NCBI GenBank assembly: GCA_029007825.1
Contig: JAQXIO010000066.1
Span: 1-55,045, forward strand
Direction of reading: 5' to 3'
Length of the DNA: 55,045 nucleotides
Source: Bacteroidales bacterium
Lineage (GTDB): Bacteria > Bacteroidota > Bacteroidia > Bacteroidales > JAQXIO01
Part shown: one piece after another, positions 26,288-34,583 of the stretch
Numbering within the stretch: the first letter of the stretch is position 1
Layout: each line of letters begins with the position of its first letter
The notes under the pieces: generated by a model
Database searches by the model: none
Told to the model about the DNA's origin: nothing
What the model saw: only the letters and a program-made list of their open reading frames with translations
Translations under genes and position numbers: made by a program

Positions 26288-27157
26288 ATGAATAACGATA
26301 ACGATATTACCATTATGGAAAATTTTCTTTATTCTTTCTCTAAAATCTGGATTATCAGCAGTATTTTATCTTCCCTTATTATTCTTTACCATATTGCAAG
26401 CGGTCACCGCCAATCTATGCGTATCATGGAAGTTGTATGGCCTATTACAGGATTATGGAGCGGGATTTTCGGATTATGGGCTTATTTTAAACTCGGACGG
26501 AAAGATGAGTTACCGGATATAAAAACAAAAAGTAAAAAAATGCAGATGCCTAACGGGTATCACTCTCAGAAAAAGCAAAGCATGCAAAAAGATATGCCGG
26601 GAATGAAAATGGGGATGCCTGGTATGATGGAGGATAAAATGGCAATGAAAGACGGAGAAATGCCCGGTATGAATATGAAGGAAGGGACAATGGCCGGAAT
26701 GAACATCAAACGTCCGTTTTTTGAAAAAGTAGCTCTTTCCACCCTGCATTGCGGAGCGGGATGTTCTCTTGCCGATCTCATAAGCGAATGGTTTACCTTT
26801 CTTTTTCCTGCTATTCTTCTCGGTACAGGAGTTGCAGGTCAATGGACTCTCGATTATCTTCTGGCATTGGTCATCGGTATTTTTTTCCAATATGCCGCTA
26901 TTCAGCCTATGCTGCATTTAAAGCCGTCAAAAGCAATAGCAAGAGCATTCAAAATCGATTTTTTCTCATTAACGGCATGGCAAATAGGGATGTACGGATG
27001 GATGGCTGTCTGCCTGTTTATTTTGTTTCCCGAAAGGCTTACCCAGGATTCATGGGTATTCTGGTTTATGATGCAAATCGGTATGCTGTGCGGATTTATG
27101 ACCTCATTTCCGGTAAACTGGCTGCTTATAAAAATGGGAATTAAAAGCGGAATGTAG
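26288..27157 (+). CDS. DUF4396 membrane protein with Met-rich segment
   Basis: About 289 residues. The frame opens at GTG 26267; ATGs at 26288 and 26315 are likelier starts (the latter gives MENFLYSFSKIW). After two hydrophobic segments comes a polar linker with 16 methionines in about 54 residues, arranged as repeated MPGM, MKMGM and MAGM motifs. The C-terminal DUF4396 domain (from about residue 145) starts with STLHCGAGCSLADLISEW and holds four membrane segments. Met-rich motifs of this kind bind Cu(I) or Ag(I) in other proteins, so a role in copper handling is plausible but unproven. It lies just after the arginine terminator and converges on the next gene with one base between stops. Confidence 0.82.
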   Translation: MNNDNDITIMENFLYSFSKIWIISSILSSLIILYHIASGHRQSMRIMEVVWPITGLWSGIFGLWAYFKLGRKDELPDIKTKSKKMQMPNGYHSQKKQSMQKDMPGMKMGMPGMMEDKMAMKDGEMPGMNMKEGTMAGMNIKRPFFEKVALSTLHCGAGCSLADLISEWFTFLFPAILLGTGVAGQWTLDYLLALVIGIFFQYAAIQPMLHLKPSKAIARAFKIDFFSLTAWQIGMYGWMAVCLFILFPERLTQDSWVFWFMMQIGMLCGFMTSFPVNWLLIKMGIKSGM

Positions 27158-27158
27158 C

Positions 27159-27899
27159 CTACCTATCTTGAACCACCATATAAGCTTTCGCGCCTTTATA
27201 ATAGACTACCTGATAGATGTCGGTTCCCAATTCATATCCGTTTATTTCTCCCTCACTCCCCAATACATGAGCCCACGGAGGCAGCGAATAGACTATGGCT
27301 CCAACCGGAGCCGGAATAACGACGTATCCTCCCGGCACGGGCTGAAAAAAAGTTCCGGCAAAATAGAAATAATCGGCTCCCTGCATCGGAACTTTATCGG
27401 CATCCTGAGGTAACTCGGGAATTATATATCCCTGAGGAGAAGGTATTGCGACATATCCGTTGTTAAGATGAAAGAAAAACTGACCGTCGTCGTAATAATA
27501 TTTCTTCGACATATTTTCTTTCGAGACGGATGCCGAAGCCGTAGCGAGCACTGCGGCCGGCGACAAATCGGTTAATACGGTGCCCCACGGATACATATTT
27601 GCATAGGGGTTATAGTCGGGGACTACCGGATGGTTCAGGTTTTTCAGATTTATCGTTACCGGATGCACGGGCGGATAGTCGTTATAATAATTATTATAGA
27701 GGGGATAGGTAGCATACGGCCACCACGAGCGATGAAAACGGGGCGCCGGAGAATTATAAGGATAAATCGGAAAATGAAAATCGCTACTTTGCTCATCATT
27801 ACCCCAATTAAATTGTGCATCGACATGCGTTGTTACAAACAGAGCAAAGGCTGTCAGCGCAATCATCCTTATTCCCAATGTTATATCTTTTCTTTTCAT
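27159..27899 (-). CDS. Secreted DUF6515-type protein, Tyr/Pro-rich
   Basis: A 246-residue exported protein of unknown function. The frame extends to a TTG at 27959, but the ATG at 27899 gives a good signal peptide (MKRKDITLGIRMIALTAFALF...VDAQ). The mature N-terminal half is rich in Tyr, Pro and Asn (YPYNSPAPRFHRSWWPYATYPLYNN). The C-terminal half has three similar short repeats: FFFHLNNGYVAIPSPQGYIIPELP, YFYFAGTFFQPVPGGYVVIPAPVGAIVYSLP and IYQVVYYKGAKAYMVV, resembling the DUF6515 family. It probably resides in the periplasm or envelope. Confidence 0.75.
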   Translation of the reverse strand: MKRKDITLGIRMIALTAFALFVTTHVDAQFNWGNDEQSSDFHFPIYPYNSPAPRFHRSWWPYATYPLYNNYYNDYPPVHPVTINLKNLNHPVVPDYNPYANMYPWGTVLTDLSPAAVLATASASVSKENMSKKYYYDDGQFFFHLNNGYVAIPSPQGYIIPELPQDADKVPMQGADYFYFAGTFFQPVPGGYVVIPAPVGAIVYSLPPWAHVLGSEGEINGYELGTDIYQVVYYKGAKAYMVVQDR

Positions 27900-28137
27900 A
27901 TCAACAGATATTATTTTCCCTGTTATAAAAACACAATGTCCAGAAAAAAGTTCAGCCAAAGAAGAAAGGCAGTCAGATATACCACACAGTTGTCAACCGG
28001 TTTACTGCAGTTCTAATACATCCATAGAAAAGAGACACCCATCAATAATAAAAAGTGATGAAATTTCATCTTATCTTAACCTGAATATATTTCAGAACAA
28101 AAGCAAGCGATTTAAAAAGATTATAGCAGAAAATCCC

Positions 28138-28145
28138 TATCTTTG
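28138..28145 (+). promoter_or_regulatory. -7 promoter box for proC
   Basis: TATCTTTG, an exact TAnnTTTG match, 39 bases before the proC ATG. A clear -33 box is not evident. Confidence 0.5.
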
Positions 28146-28184
28146 CTCAAGATTTGAAAGTTACACATTCAAAAGTTTATCAAT

Positions 28185-28976
28185 ATGAAAGTAACCATTA
28201 TCGGCGGAGGCAATATGGGGGGCGCCGTTGCCAGAGGCCTCGCGAAAGGTTCGATTGTAAAAACAAACGATATCACGGTTATCGATATCAACCATCAGTT
28301 ACTCAGTGTTCTGAAAAACGAATATCCGGAGATCAACACGGCTACTACGCCTCAGGAAACCGTAAAGGATACAGATATACTCATCGTTGCGGTAAAACCG
28401 TGGTTGGTGGAACCTATACTTGCAGATTTAGAAAACGGTATAGATCCCGAAAGGCAAATTATCATCTCTATTGCAGCGGGGATCACTTTCGAACAACTGC
28501 ATTCTTACTTAGGAATCGACGGTAAAACAATGCCTTTATTCCGCATCATACCGAATACCGCAATTGCCGTAGGAGAAAGCCTTTCTCTTATCTGCCATGA
28601 AAATGCATCGGAAGAGCAGATAAATACGGTTGTAGAGCTATTTAATCAGATGGGGGCGACTTCAGTTATCAACGAAAGCTTGATGAATGCGGCAACTTCA
28701 CTGACTTCATGCGGTATTGCCTATGCTTTCCGATATATCCGGGCAGCGATGGAAGGCGGCGTAGAAATGGGTATTTCTCCTTCTGTCGCTAAGAAAATGG
28801 TTTTGCAAACACTAAAAGGTGCGGTTGCTTTACTCGAAACAAACGATTCACATCCGGAAGAGGAAATCGACAAAGTGACTACACCGGGGGGCATTACGAT
28901 AAAAGGATTAAACGAAATGGAACATGCGGGCTTTACTTCTGCAGTTATCCGGGGCCTTAAAGCCAGCAAAATATAA
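28185..28976 (+). CDS. proC: Pyrroline-5-carboxylate reductase
   Basis: A 263-residue enzyme for the last step of proline synthesis: NAD(P)H reduces pyrroline-5-carboxylate to proline. The nucleotide-binding GGGNMGGAVARGL is at 7-19, and the C-terminal helical dimer domain carries the conserved TTPGGITIKGL. It starts a set proC - XRE-cupin - acyl-CoA synthetase - proB with gaps of at most seven bases or overlaps, so the four are probably co-transcribed. The set is separated from the arginine operon by DUF4396 and the DUF6515-type gene. Confidence 0.95.
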   Translation: MKVTIIGGGNMGGAVARGLAKGSIVKTNDITVIDINHQLLSVLKNEYPEINTATTPQETVKDTDILIVAVKPWLVEPILADLENGIDPERQIIISIAAGITFEQLHSYLGIDGKTMPLFRIIPNTAIAVGESLSLICHENASEEQINTVVELFNQMGATSVINESLMNAATSLTSCGIAYAFRYIRAAMEGGVEMGISPSVAKKMVLQTLKGAVALLETNDSHPEEEIDKVTTPGGITIKGLNEMEHAGFTSAVIRGLKASKI

Positions 28977-28982
28977 TCATCT

Positions 28983-29537
28983 ATGAACGATCAGATCAAA
29001 CAAATTGCCCAACGCTTAGCGGGGCTCCGCGAGGTCGTAGAGGCTTCGCCGGAAGAGTTTGCAAAGGTAAGTGGCATCAGTGAAGCCGAATACTTGTCTC
29101 TCGAAAGCGGACAAAAAGATATTCCGGTAAGCGTGCTTCATAATATCAGCCAAAAATACGGCGTCGACCTGGCAACACTGATGTTCGGAGACGAACCTCA
29201 TGTATCGGCCTACTCTCTTACAAGAAAAGGGAAAGGTGCAATCGTAGAACGAAGCAAAGCGTATAAATACCAATCTCTCGGTTCGGGATTTATCGGCCGT
29301 AAGGCCGATCCGTTTATCGTAACGGTAGAGCCAAAGCCCGAAGATACCCCTCTCGTTACTAACACTCATTCGGGACAGGAATTCAATTTAATCATCGAAG
29401 GACGCATGTTGCTTCACATCGACAATAAGGAGTTGATTATGAACGAGGGCGACAGCATTTACTTCGACGCTTCACGTCCTCACGGGATGAAGGCTTTAGA
29501 CGGGAAAAAAGTGAAATTTTTAGCGGTTATTATTTGA
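28983..29537 (+). CDS. XRE-family regulator with cupin domain
   Basis: A 184-residue protein: helix-turn-helix at about 10-65 (RLAGLREVVEASPEEFAKVSGISEAEYLSLESGQ) and a C-terminal cupin at about 112-182 (HSGQEFNLIIEGRMLLHIDNKELIMNEGDSIYFDASRPHG). Such regulators bind a small molecule in the cupin. It is six bases after proC and seven before the acyl-CoA synthetase, so it may sense a metabolite of that enzyme. Its target operator is not identified. Confidence 0.9.
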   Translation: MNDQIKQIAQRLAGLREVVEASPEEFAKVSGISEAEYLSLESGQKDIPVSVLHNISQKYGVDLATLMFGDEPHVSAYSLTRKGKGAIVERSKAYKYQSLGSGFIGRKADPFIVTVEPKPEDTPLVTNTHSGQEFNLIIEGRMLLHIDNKELIMNEGDSIYFDASRPHGMKALDGKKVKFLAVII

Positions 29538-29544
29538 CAGAAGG

Positions 29545-31203
29545 ATGATAGAAAAGTATTTGAAGCAAACAACGTTTTCTTCACAAAAGGATTTTATAGA
29601 GAATTTCGAGATCATAGTACCGGAAAATTTTAATTTCGGCTATGACGTTGTGGATGAATGGGCCGCTAAAGAACCCGAAAAGAAGGCTCTCTGCTGGACA
29701 AACGACAAGGGGGAACATATCGATTTCACTTTCGCCGATATAAAGCGGGAAAGCGACAAAACGGCTTCTTATTTCCAATCGTTAGGTATCGGACACGGCG
29801 ATATGGTAATGCTGATTCTGAAACGCCGTTATGAGTTCTGGTTCTCTATCGTAGCATTGCATAAATTAGGGGCGGTAGTTATTCCTGCCACTCATCTTTT
29901 AACGAAAAAAGATATTGTTTACCGTTGCAATGCAGCCGATATAAAAATGATCGTCGCCGTGGGTGAAGAGGAGGTTCTCAGACATGTGAACGATTCCAAA
30001 GCCGAATCCCCTACTCTCCGGACTACCGTGTCTATCGGACCGATCGTACCCGAAGGCTGGGAGGATTTTCACAAAGGAATCGAACAGGCCAAGCCTTTCA
30101 AAAGACCAGATAAAGTAAATGAGAACGACGATGTATCGTTACTTTATTTTACATCGGGAACTACCGGAAACCCGAAAATGGTGACTCATACATTCACTTA
30201 TCCTTTAGGTCATATCGTAACGGCCAGTTACTGGCATAACCTGCACGAGAAGAGTCTTCATCTGACGCTTGCCGATACGGGTTGGGGGAAGGCCGTATGG
30301 GGCAAACTTTACGGACAATGGCTTGCCGGAGCAAACGTGTTTGTCTATGATTTCGACAAGTTCACGCCGGCCGACGTACTTACCATGATTTCCCAATACG
30401 GTATTACGTCTTTCTGTGCACCTCCGACGGTATTCCGTTTCCTTATCCGCGAAGATTTAAGCAAATACGATATTTCGACTTTAAAGTACTGTACTATTGC
30501 GGGGGAGGCTTTGAATCCCAAAGTGTACGAGGAGTTTTACAATTTAACCGGAATAAAACTAATGGAGGGTTTCGGGCAAACCGAAACGACTCTTACCATC
30601 GCTACTTATCCATGGGTAGAGCCTAAACCGGGTTCAATGGGAATTCCGAATCCCCAATACGATGTAGACCTGATCACTTCGGACGGACGTTCGGCAGAAG
30701 CGGGGGAGCAGGGACAAATCATTATCCGTACGGATAAACGTACACCGGTAGGATTGTTCAAGGAGTATTACCGTGATCCTGAAAAAACTTTCGAAGCGCA
30801 CCACGATGGCATTTATTATACCGGCGATGTAGCATGGCGTGACGAAGACGGCTATTTCTGGTTCGTAGGCCGTGCCGACGATGTGATAAAGAGTTCGGGA
30901 TACCGTATCGGGCCTTTCGAAGTCGAAAGTGCTTTAATGACACATCCGGCCGTAGTGGAATGCGCTATTACAGGCGTTCCGGACGAAGTACGCGGACAAG
31001 TAGTGAAAGCGACCATCGTTTTATCGAAAGAGTATAAACAAAAGGCCGGGGAGGCTCTGATCAAAGAGATACAGGATCATGTCAAACGTGTTACAGCGCC
31101 TTACAAATATCCGCGTATCATCGAGTTTGTGGAAGAGTTACCCAAAACTATCAGTGGAAAAATACGCCGTGTAGAAATACGCAAAGGTGATGAAAAACAA
31201 TAA
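29545..31203 (+). CDS. Acyl-CoA synthetase (AMP-forming, medium-chain type)
   Basis: A 552-residue ANL-superfamily enzyme that activates a carboxylic acid with ATP and CoA. The P-loop TSGTTGNPK is at 203-211, YTGDVAWRDEDGYFWFVGRADDVIKSSGYRIGP marks the hinge, and K539 in ISGKIRR is the catalytic Lys. The overall pattern is closest to medium-chain (ACSM-like) and acetyl-CoA synthetases, but the substrate is not fixed by sequence. The pairing with an XRE-cupin gene suggests local regulation. Its 3' end overlaps proB by 14 bases. Confidence 0.92.
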   Translation: MIEKYLKQTTFSSQKDFIENFEIIVPENFNFGYDVVDEWAAKEPEKKALCWTNDKGEHIDFTFADIKRESDKTASYFQSLGIGHGDMVMLILKRRYEFWFSIVALHKLGAVVIPATHLLTKKDIVYRCNAADIKMIVAVGEEEVLRHVNDSKAESPTLRTTVSIGPIVPEGWEDFHKGIEQAKPFKRPDKVNENDDVSLLYFTSGTTGNPKMVTHTFTYPLGHIVTASYWHNLHEKSLHLTLADTGWGKAVWGKLYGQWLAGANVFVYDFDKFTPADVLTMISQYGITSFCAPPTVFRFLIREDLSKYDISTLKYCTIAGEALNPKVYEEFYNLTGIKLMEGFGQTETTLTIATYPWVEPKPGSMGIPNPQYDVDLITSDGRSAEAGEQGQIIIRTDKRTPVGLFKEYYRDPEKTFEAHHDGIYYTGDVAWRDEDGYFWFVGRADDVIKSSGYRIGPFEVESALMTHPAVVECAITGVPDEVRGQVVKATIVLSKEYKQKAGEALIKEIQDHVKRVTAPYKYPRIIEFVEELPKTISGKIRRVEIRKGDEKQ

Positions 31204-32284
31204 TTATCGTTTTCAGCGTGTAGCTATCAAAGTGGGGAGTAATGTCCTTACCCAAAAGGACGGAACTCTGGACCTTTACCGCATAAATGCCTTGGTGGAG
31301 CAAATTGCCTTGCTGCATAAGGCCGGCGTAGAGATTATCCTGATTTCGTCAGGTGCTGTCGCTTCCGGTAGAAGTGTGATCAAGGCTAAAGGCAAACTGG
31401 ACGCTGTTTCGGCACGACAACTTTTTTCTGCGGTAGGACAGGCTAAACTAATCAACCATTATTACGAGCTTTTCCAGAAACATGATATTGCCTGCGGACA
31501 GGTATTGACAACCAAAGAGAGTCTGGGAACCCGCCGTCATTACCTCAATCAGAAAAACTGTATAAGCGTGATGCTGGAGAATAAAGTGATTCCTATTCTG
31601 AATGAAAACGACACAATTTCGGTTACCGAACTGATGTTTACCGATAACGACGAGCTTTCGGGTATGGCAGCGGCTATGATGCACGCGGAAGCTCTGATTA
31701 TTCTCAGTAACATAGATGGTATCTATAACGGTAATCCTAATGATCCGTCGTCTGAGGTTATCAGAAAAGTTTATCCGGAAAAAGACGATCTGGAACGTTA
31801 CATCCAGGCTGAGCGTTCTTCTTTCGGACGGGGGGGGATGCTTACCAAAACGAATATTGCGAGCAAAGTTGCCAAAGAGGGTATTTCCGTTTTTATTGCC
31901 AACGGTAAAAAAGATGACATTCTTCCCGACTTGCTGCAGAAAAACAGTACGGCATTGTGTACGGAATTCGTTGCGGCAAAAGAACGTGTTTCAAATATGA
32001 AAAAGTGGCTGGCTCATTCCGAGGGTTTTGCAAAAGGAGAGATCCATATCAACACTTGTGCAGAAGAAGCTTTGCTTTCTTCAAAGGCTGCCAGTTTATT
32101 ACCTGTGGGCGTAACAAAGGTTTCAGGGGAATTCGAAAAGGACGACATCGTGCGTGTAATAAACAGTAAAGGGGAATCAATCGGATTGGGACGTGTGCGA
32201 TACGACAGCAGCAAGTCGGCAGAGCTTGCCGGCAAGCATGGGAAAAAGCCGTTAATTCATTACGATTATCTTTACTTAGAATAA
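31190..32284 (+). CDS. proB: Glutamate 5-kinase
   Basis: A 364-residue enzyme that phosphorylates glutamate, the first step of proline synthesis and the usual point of feedback control by proline. The amino acid kinase domain spans about 8-260 (VAIKVGSNVLTQKDG, ILISSGAVASGR, NENDTISV, LSNIDGIYNGNP, FGRGGMLTK), and a C-terminal PUA domain spans about 275-355 (LLPVGVTKVSGEFEKDDIVRV). A GTG at 31187 could also start it, but the ATG at 31190 is preferred. proA is not next to it. A strong terminator follows. Confidence 0.94.
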   Translation: MKNNNYRFQRVAIKVGSNVLTQKDGTLDLYRINALVEQIALLHKAGVEIILISSGAVASGRSVIKAKGKLDAVSARQLFSAVGQAKLINHYYELFQKHDIACGQVLTTKESLGTRRHYLNQKNCISVMLENKVIPILNENDTISVTELMFTDNDELSGMAAAMMHAEALIILSNIDGIYNGNPNDPSSEVIRKVYPEKDDLERYIQAERSSFGRGGMLTKTNIASKVAKEGISVFIANGKKDDILPDLLQKNSTALCTEFVAAKERVSNMKKWLAHSEGFAKGEIHINTCAEEALLSSKAASLLPVGVTKVSGEFEKDDIVRVINSKGESIGLGRVRYDSSKSAELAGKHGKKPLIHYDYLYLE

Positions 32285-32298
32285 GGATAACTCAGATA

Positions 32299-32340
32299 TT
32301 AAATAAAAAGGGAAATGAATTTGTTTCCCTTTTTATTTAA
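32299..32340. terminator. Bidirectional terminator after proB
   Basis: A perfect 17-bp stem (TTAAATAAAAAGGGAAA and its complement) with an 8-base loop. A- and T-rich arms allow termination in either direction. It closes the proC-proB operon. Confidence 0.85.
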
Positions 32341-32511
32341 TATATAATCATGATTCCGGAATTTTATCCGAACTAAAATTTCCTGTCCGATAAAATTCAG
32401 GAACCTTGCTATTCATTAAATATACTTTTCCGCATCCAACAGAAACTACGATTAAATCATAGTCTCTGTTCAACCGCAACCGTATTCAGCATATCAGAGA
32501 AGCAGGTTCTT

Positions 32512-33039
32512 TTATCTTAAATTGAAATAATAACCGGCATGCAGCATAAACTGATGACGATTAAAATCTTCTCCTCCGGCTGCTACGAACTTCCATTCTC
32601 CCCCCATACGTACATTACGGGTTATGTCGAATTTCAATCCGAGACCAACATTTGCCCCTACTTTCTTATCATTTTCGACAACCTGTACAGGATTCCCCTT
32701 ATCATAGTCAACATTCCATTTTGTAAAATTTATACCGACCAACGGATAGAGGGATGTAAATTCTCCTAAACGAAAGAGGTAATGAAAATTTCCATTAAAC
32801 TCAGATTCCCGCACTTTTACTTCCTCCTGCAAATCGAGCGTCCTGTTCGGAGAATAGTTGAAACTGGCGGAAAATTCAAGGTTTCTCCAGAAATTGTATT
32901 CTGCCCGCACTCCAAAACCGAAATATTTATCCACAGTTGTATAAATACCCTGCCCTGCAAAATAAATATCCCCATCTTCCCCGGCTTTTACACCGATTAC
33001 AGAACAGATTAACAATAGTAATAATCCAATTTTTTTCAT
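32512..33039 (-). CDS. Outer-membrane beta-barrel protein
   Basis: A 175-residue protein with signal peptide MKKIGLLLLLICSVIGVKA and alternating short amphipathic strands (GFGVRAEYNFWRNLEFSASFNY, NGNFHYLFRLG, NVGLGLKFDITRNVRMGGEWKF), ending in HAGYYFNLR, whose aromatic residue near the end suits an outer-membrane barrel. An eight-stranded porin- or OmpW-like fold is likely; function unknown. It starts five bases after rsmE ends, so it is the last gene of bfn-rsmE-omp. Confidence 0.8.
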   Translation of the reverse strand: MKKIGLLLLLICSVIGVKAGEDGDIYFAGQGIYTTVDKYFGFGVRAEYNFWRNLEFSASFNYSPNRTLDLQEEVKVRESEFNGNFHYLFRLGEFTSLYPLVGINFTKWNVDYDKGNPVQVVENDKKVGANVGLGLKFDITRNVRMGGEWKFVAAGGEDFNRHQFMLHAGYYFNLR

Positions 33040-33044
33040 ATTAT

Positions 33045-33746
33045 TTATTCTTGATTGATTACATGCAATGTACTGCAGGCAAAAAGTGCGGCCGTTTCCG
33101 TTCGCAAACGTGTTTCTCCTAATGTTACAGGTTTAAAACCGACCTGACATGCCATTTCCACTTCCTGTTCACTGAAATCTCCTTCGGGTCCGATCAGCAT
33201 CACGGCATTTTCAGCTGCTCTATAACTATTTTTCAATAATTCTTTTTCACCCGTATGACAATGTGCAATGTATCTTCCGGCTGGTAAGGGCTGCTTTAAA
33301 AATGCAGAAAATGGTATCATCGGGTTTAACTGCGGAAGCAAAGCCTTCTGGGATTGCTTCATTGCAGAAACCAGTATTTTTTCCAAACGTGCGGCTTTCA
33401 ATTCTTTTCTTTCGGAATAACGGCACAATAAAGGGGTTATGCTATCGATTCCCAATTCTGTCAGTTTCTCAACCAGCCATTCCATCCTATCCATATTTTT
33501 AGTAGGCGCTATGGCTAAATGGAGATTAAAATTCCACGATTTTTTCCACTCTTCTTTATTTTCCACCAGCACTTCACAATGCTTCGGATGGGAAGAGATA
33601 ATCTGTGCATCGTAAAAAAAACCTTTTCCGTCAGTAATTCTTATCTTTTCACCGGCATTCAACCGCAATACTCTGGCACAATGGACCGACTCTTCTTCCG
33701 GAAGAGTAGTATTTATTTCTATATCAGGTGCATAAAAGAGATACAT
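33045..33746 (-). CDS. rsmE: 16S rRNA m3U1498 methyltransferase RsmE
   Basis: A 233-residue SPOUT methyltransferase. The N-terminal PUA-like part includes HCARVLRLNAGEKIRITDGKG, and the C-terminal trefoil knot includes LIGPEGDFSEQEVEMA and LGETRLRTETAALFA, which form the SAM-binding site. The usual target is U1498 of 16S rRNA. It begins two bases after the bifunctional nuclease gene. Confidence 0.95.
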   Translation of the reverse strand: MYLFYAPDIEINTTLPEEESVHCARVLRLNAGEKIRITDGKGFFYDAQIISSHPKHCEVLVENKEEWKKSWNFNLHLAIAPTKNMDRMEWLVEKLTELGIDSITPLLCRYSERKELKAARLEKILVSAMKQSQKALLPQLNPMIPFSAFLKQPLPAGRYIAHCHTGEKELLKNSYRAAENAVMLIGPEGDFSEQEVEMACQVGFKPVTLGETRLRTETAALFACSTLHVINQE

Positions 33747-33748
33747 AA

Positions 33749-34300
33749 CTATTCTTTTCTCTTTATTTCATCTCTCAACCGCGATGCCAGTTCATAATTT
33801 TCATCATCGACAGCACGCTGCAAGCGGTTTTTCAGTTCCTCTAGCGTTTCCTCTTCCGTTTCTTCTATATCAAGAATATCCGGTTCATCGTCAAAAACGA
33901 CACCCGCCACGTCCAATATGCTTGCCGTCACATATATCGGGGCTTTCAAGCGCAGGGCGAGGGCTACAGCATCCGATGTCCGGGCATCCAGAATAATCGG
34001 ATCATTCCCATTCAAAAACACGACTTTAGAATAGAATATTCCACCCTCAAACCGATAAATAAGGACACTATCCAACCGACAATGTACCGACTGAATGAAA
34101 GAGGCAAAAAGATCATGTGTCAACGGCCGGGGCGATTCAAGCCCTTCCAATACAGTAGCGATGGATTGAGCTTCCAATATTCCAACAATAACCGGGAGAC
34201 GTCTTTTGCCCTTGTCTTCTCCCAATAGTAAAGCATAGGCTCCACTCTGTGACTGGCTGAACGTCAAACCCAATACACGCAATTTTACTTTTGCATCCAC
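33749..34300 (-). CDS. Bifunctional nuclease domain protein with UVR motif
   Basis: A 183-residue protein. Residues about 5-130 form a BFN (DUF151) domain (SQSGAYALLLGEDKGKRRLPVIVGILEAQSIA, DARTSDAVALALRLKAPIYVT). Residues about 150-182 (LEELKNRLQRAVDDENYELASRLRDEIKR) form a UvrB/UvrC-type interaction motif. Plant and some bacterial BFN proteins show nuclease activity, but that is not shown for this family in Bacteroidota. The start is a GTG; I find no ATG that fits better. It is the first gene of bfn-rsmE-omp and has a -7 box 33 bases upstream. Confidence 0.88.
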   Translation of the reverse strand: MDAKVKLRVLGLTFSQSQSGAYALLLGEDKGKRRLPVIVGILEAQSIATVLEGLESPRPLTHDLFASFIQSVHCRLDSVLIYRFEGGIFYSKVVFLNGNDPIILDARTSDAVALALRLKAPIYVTASILDVAGVVFDDEPDILDIEETEEETLEELKNRLQRAVDDENYELASRLRDEIKRKE

Positions 34301-34332
34301 ACTAACAAAAATTTAAAAGTCGTTGTACGTTA

Positions 34333-34340
34333 CAAATATA
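34333..34340 (-). promoter_or_regulatory. -7 promoter box for the bfn-rsmE operon
   Basis: Reads TATATTTG on the minus strand, an exact TAnnTTTG match, 33 bases before the GTG start. Confidence 0.55.
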
Positions 34341-34393
34341 GGGATTTTAAACAAAGAGAGAAGGGTTGATTCCGATAGTTTATAAAAAAGAAA

Positions 34394-34468
34394 TGGTTGT
34401 CATCCCGACAACCAATCCTCATTGCTAACCTTAAATCTAATACCATGAAAAACACATTGCAAATGTAA
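34394..34468 (+). other. Stem-loop followed by a 7-codon open frame
   Basis: A perfect 8-bp stem (TGGTTGTC 34394-34401, GACAACCA 34407-34414) with a 5-base loop is followed 30 bases later by TAATACC and ATG at 34445, opening MKNTLQM and a stop at 34466-34468. Both flanking genes are on the minus strand, so this does not belong to their coding sequence. It may be a small RNA or leader peptide, or chance. No promoter is clear. Confidence 0.3.
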
Positions 34469-34583
34469 AATCATTTTATATGCTGTGCAACATATTTCCC
34501 TGAAAAAATTGCATATTTAACACAATTTAAGCCATAAGAATAATCACAAGACGAAATTATAGTTCTGTTAATAAATAAAACGA

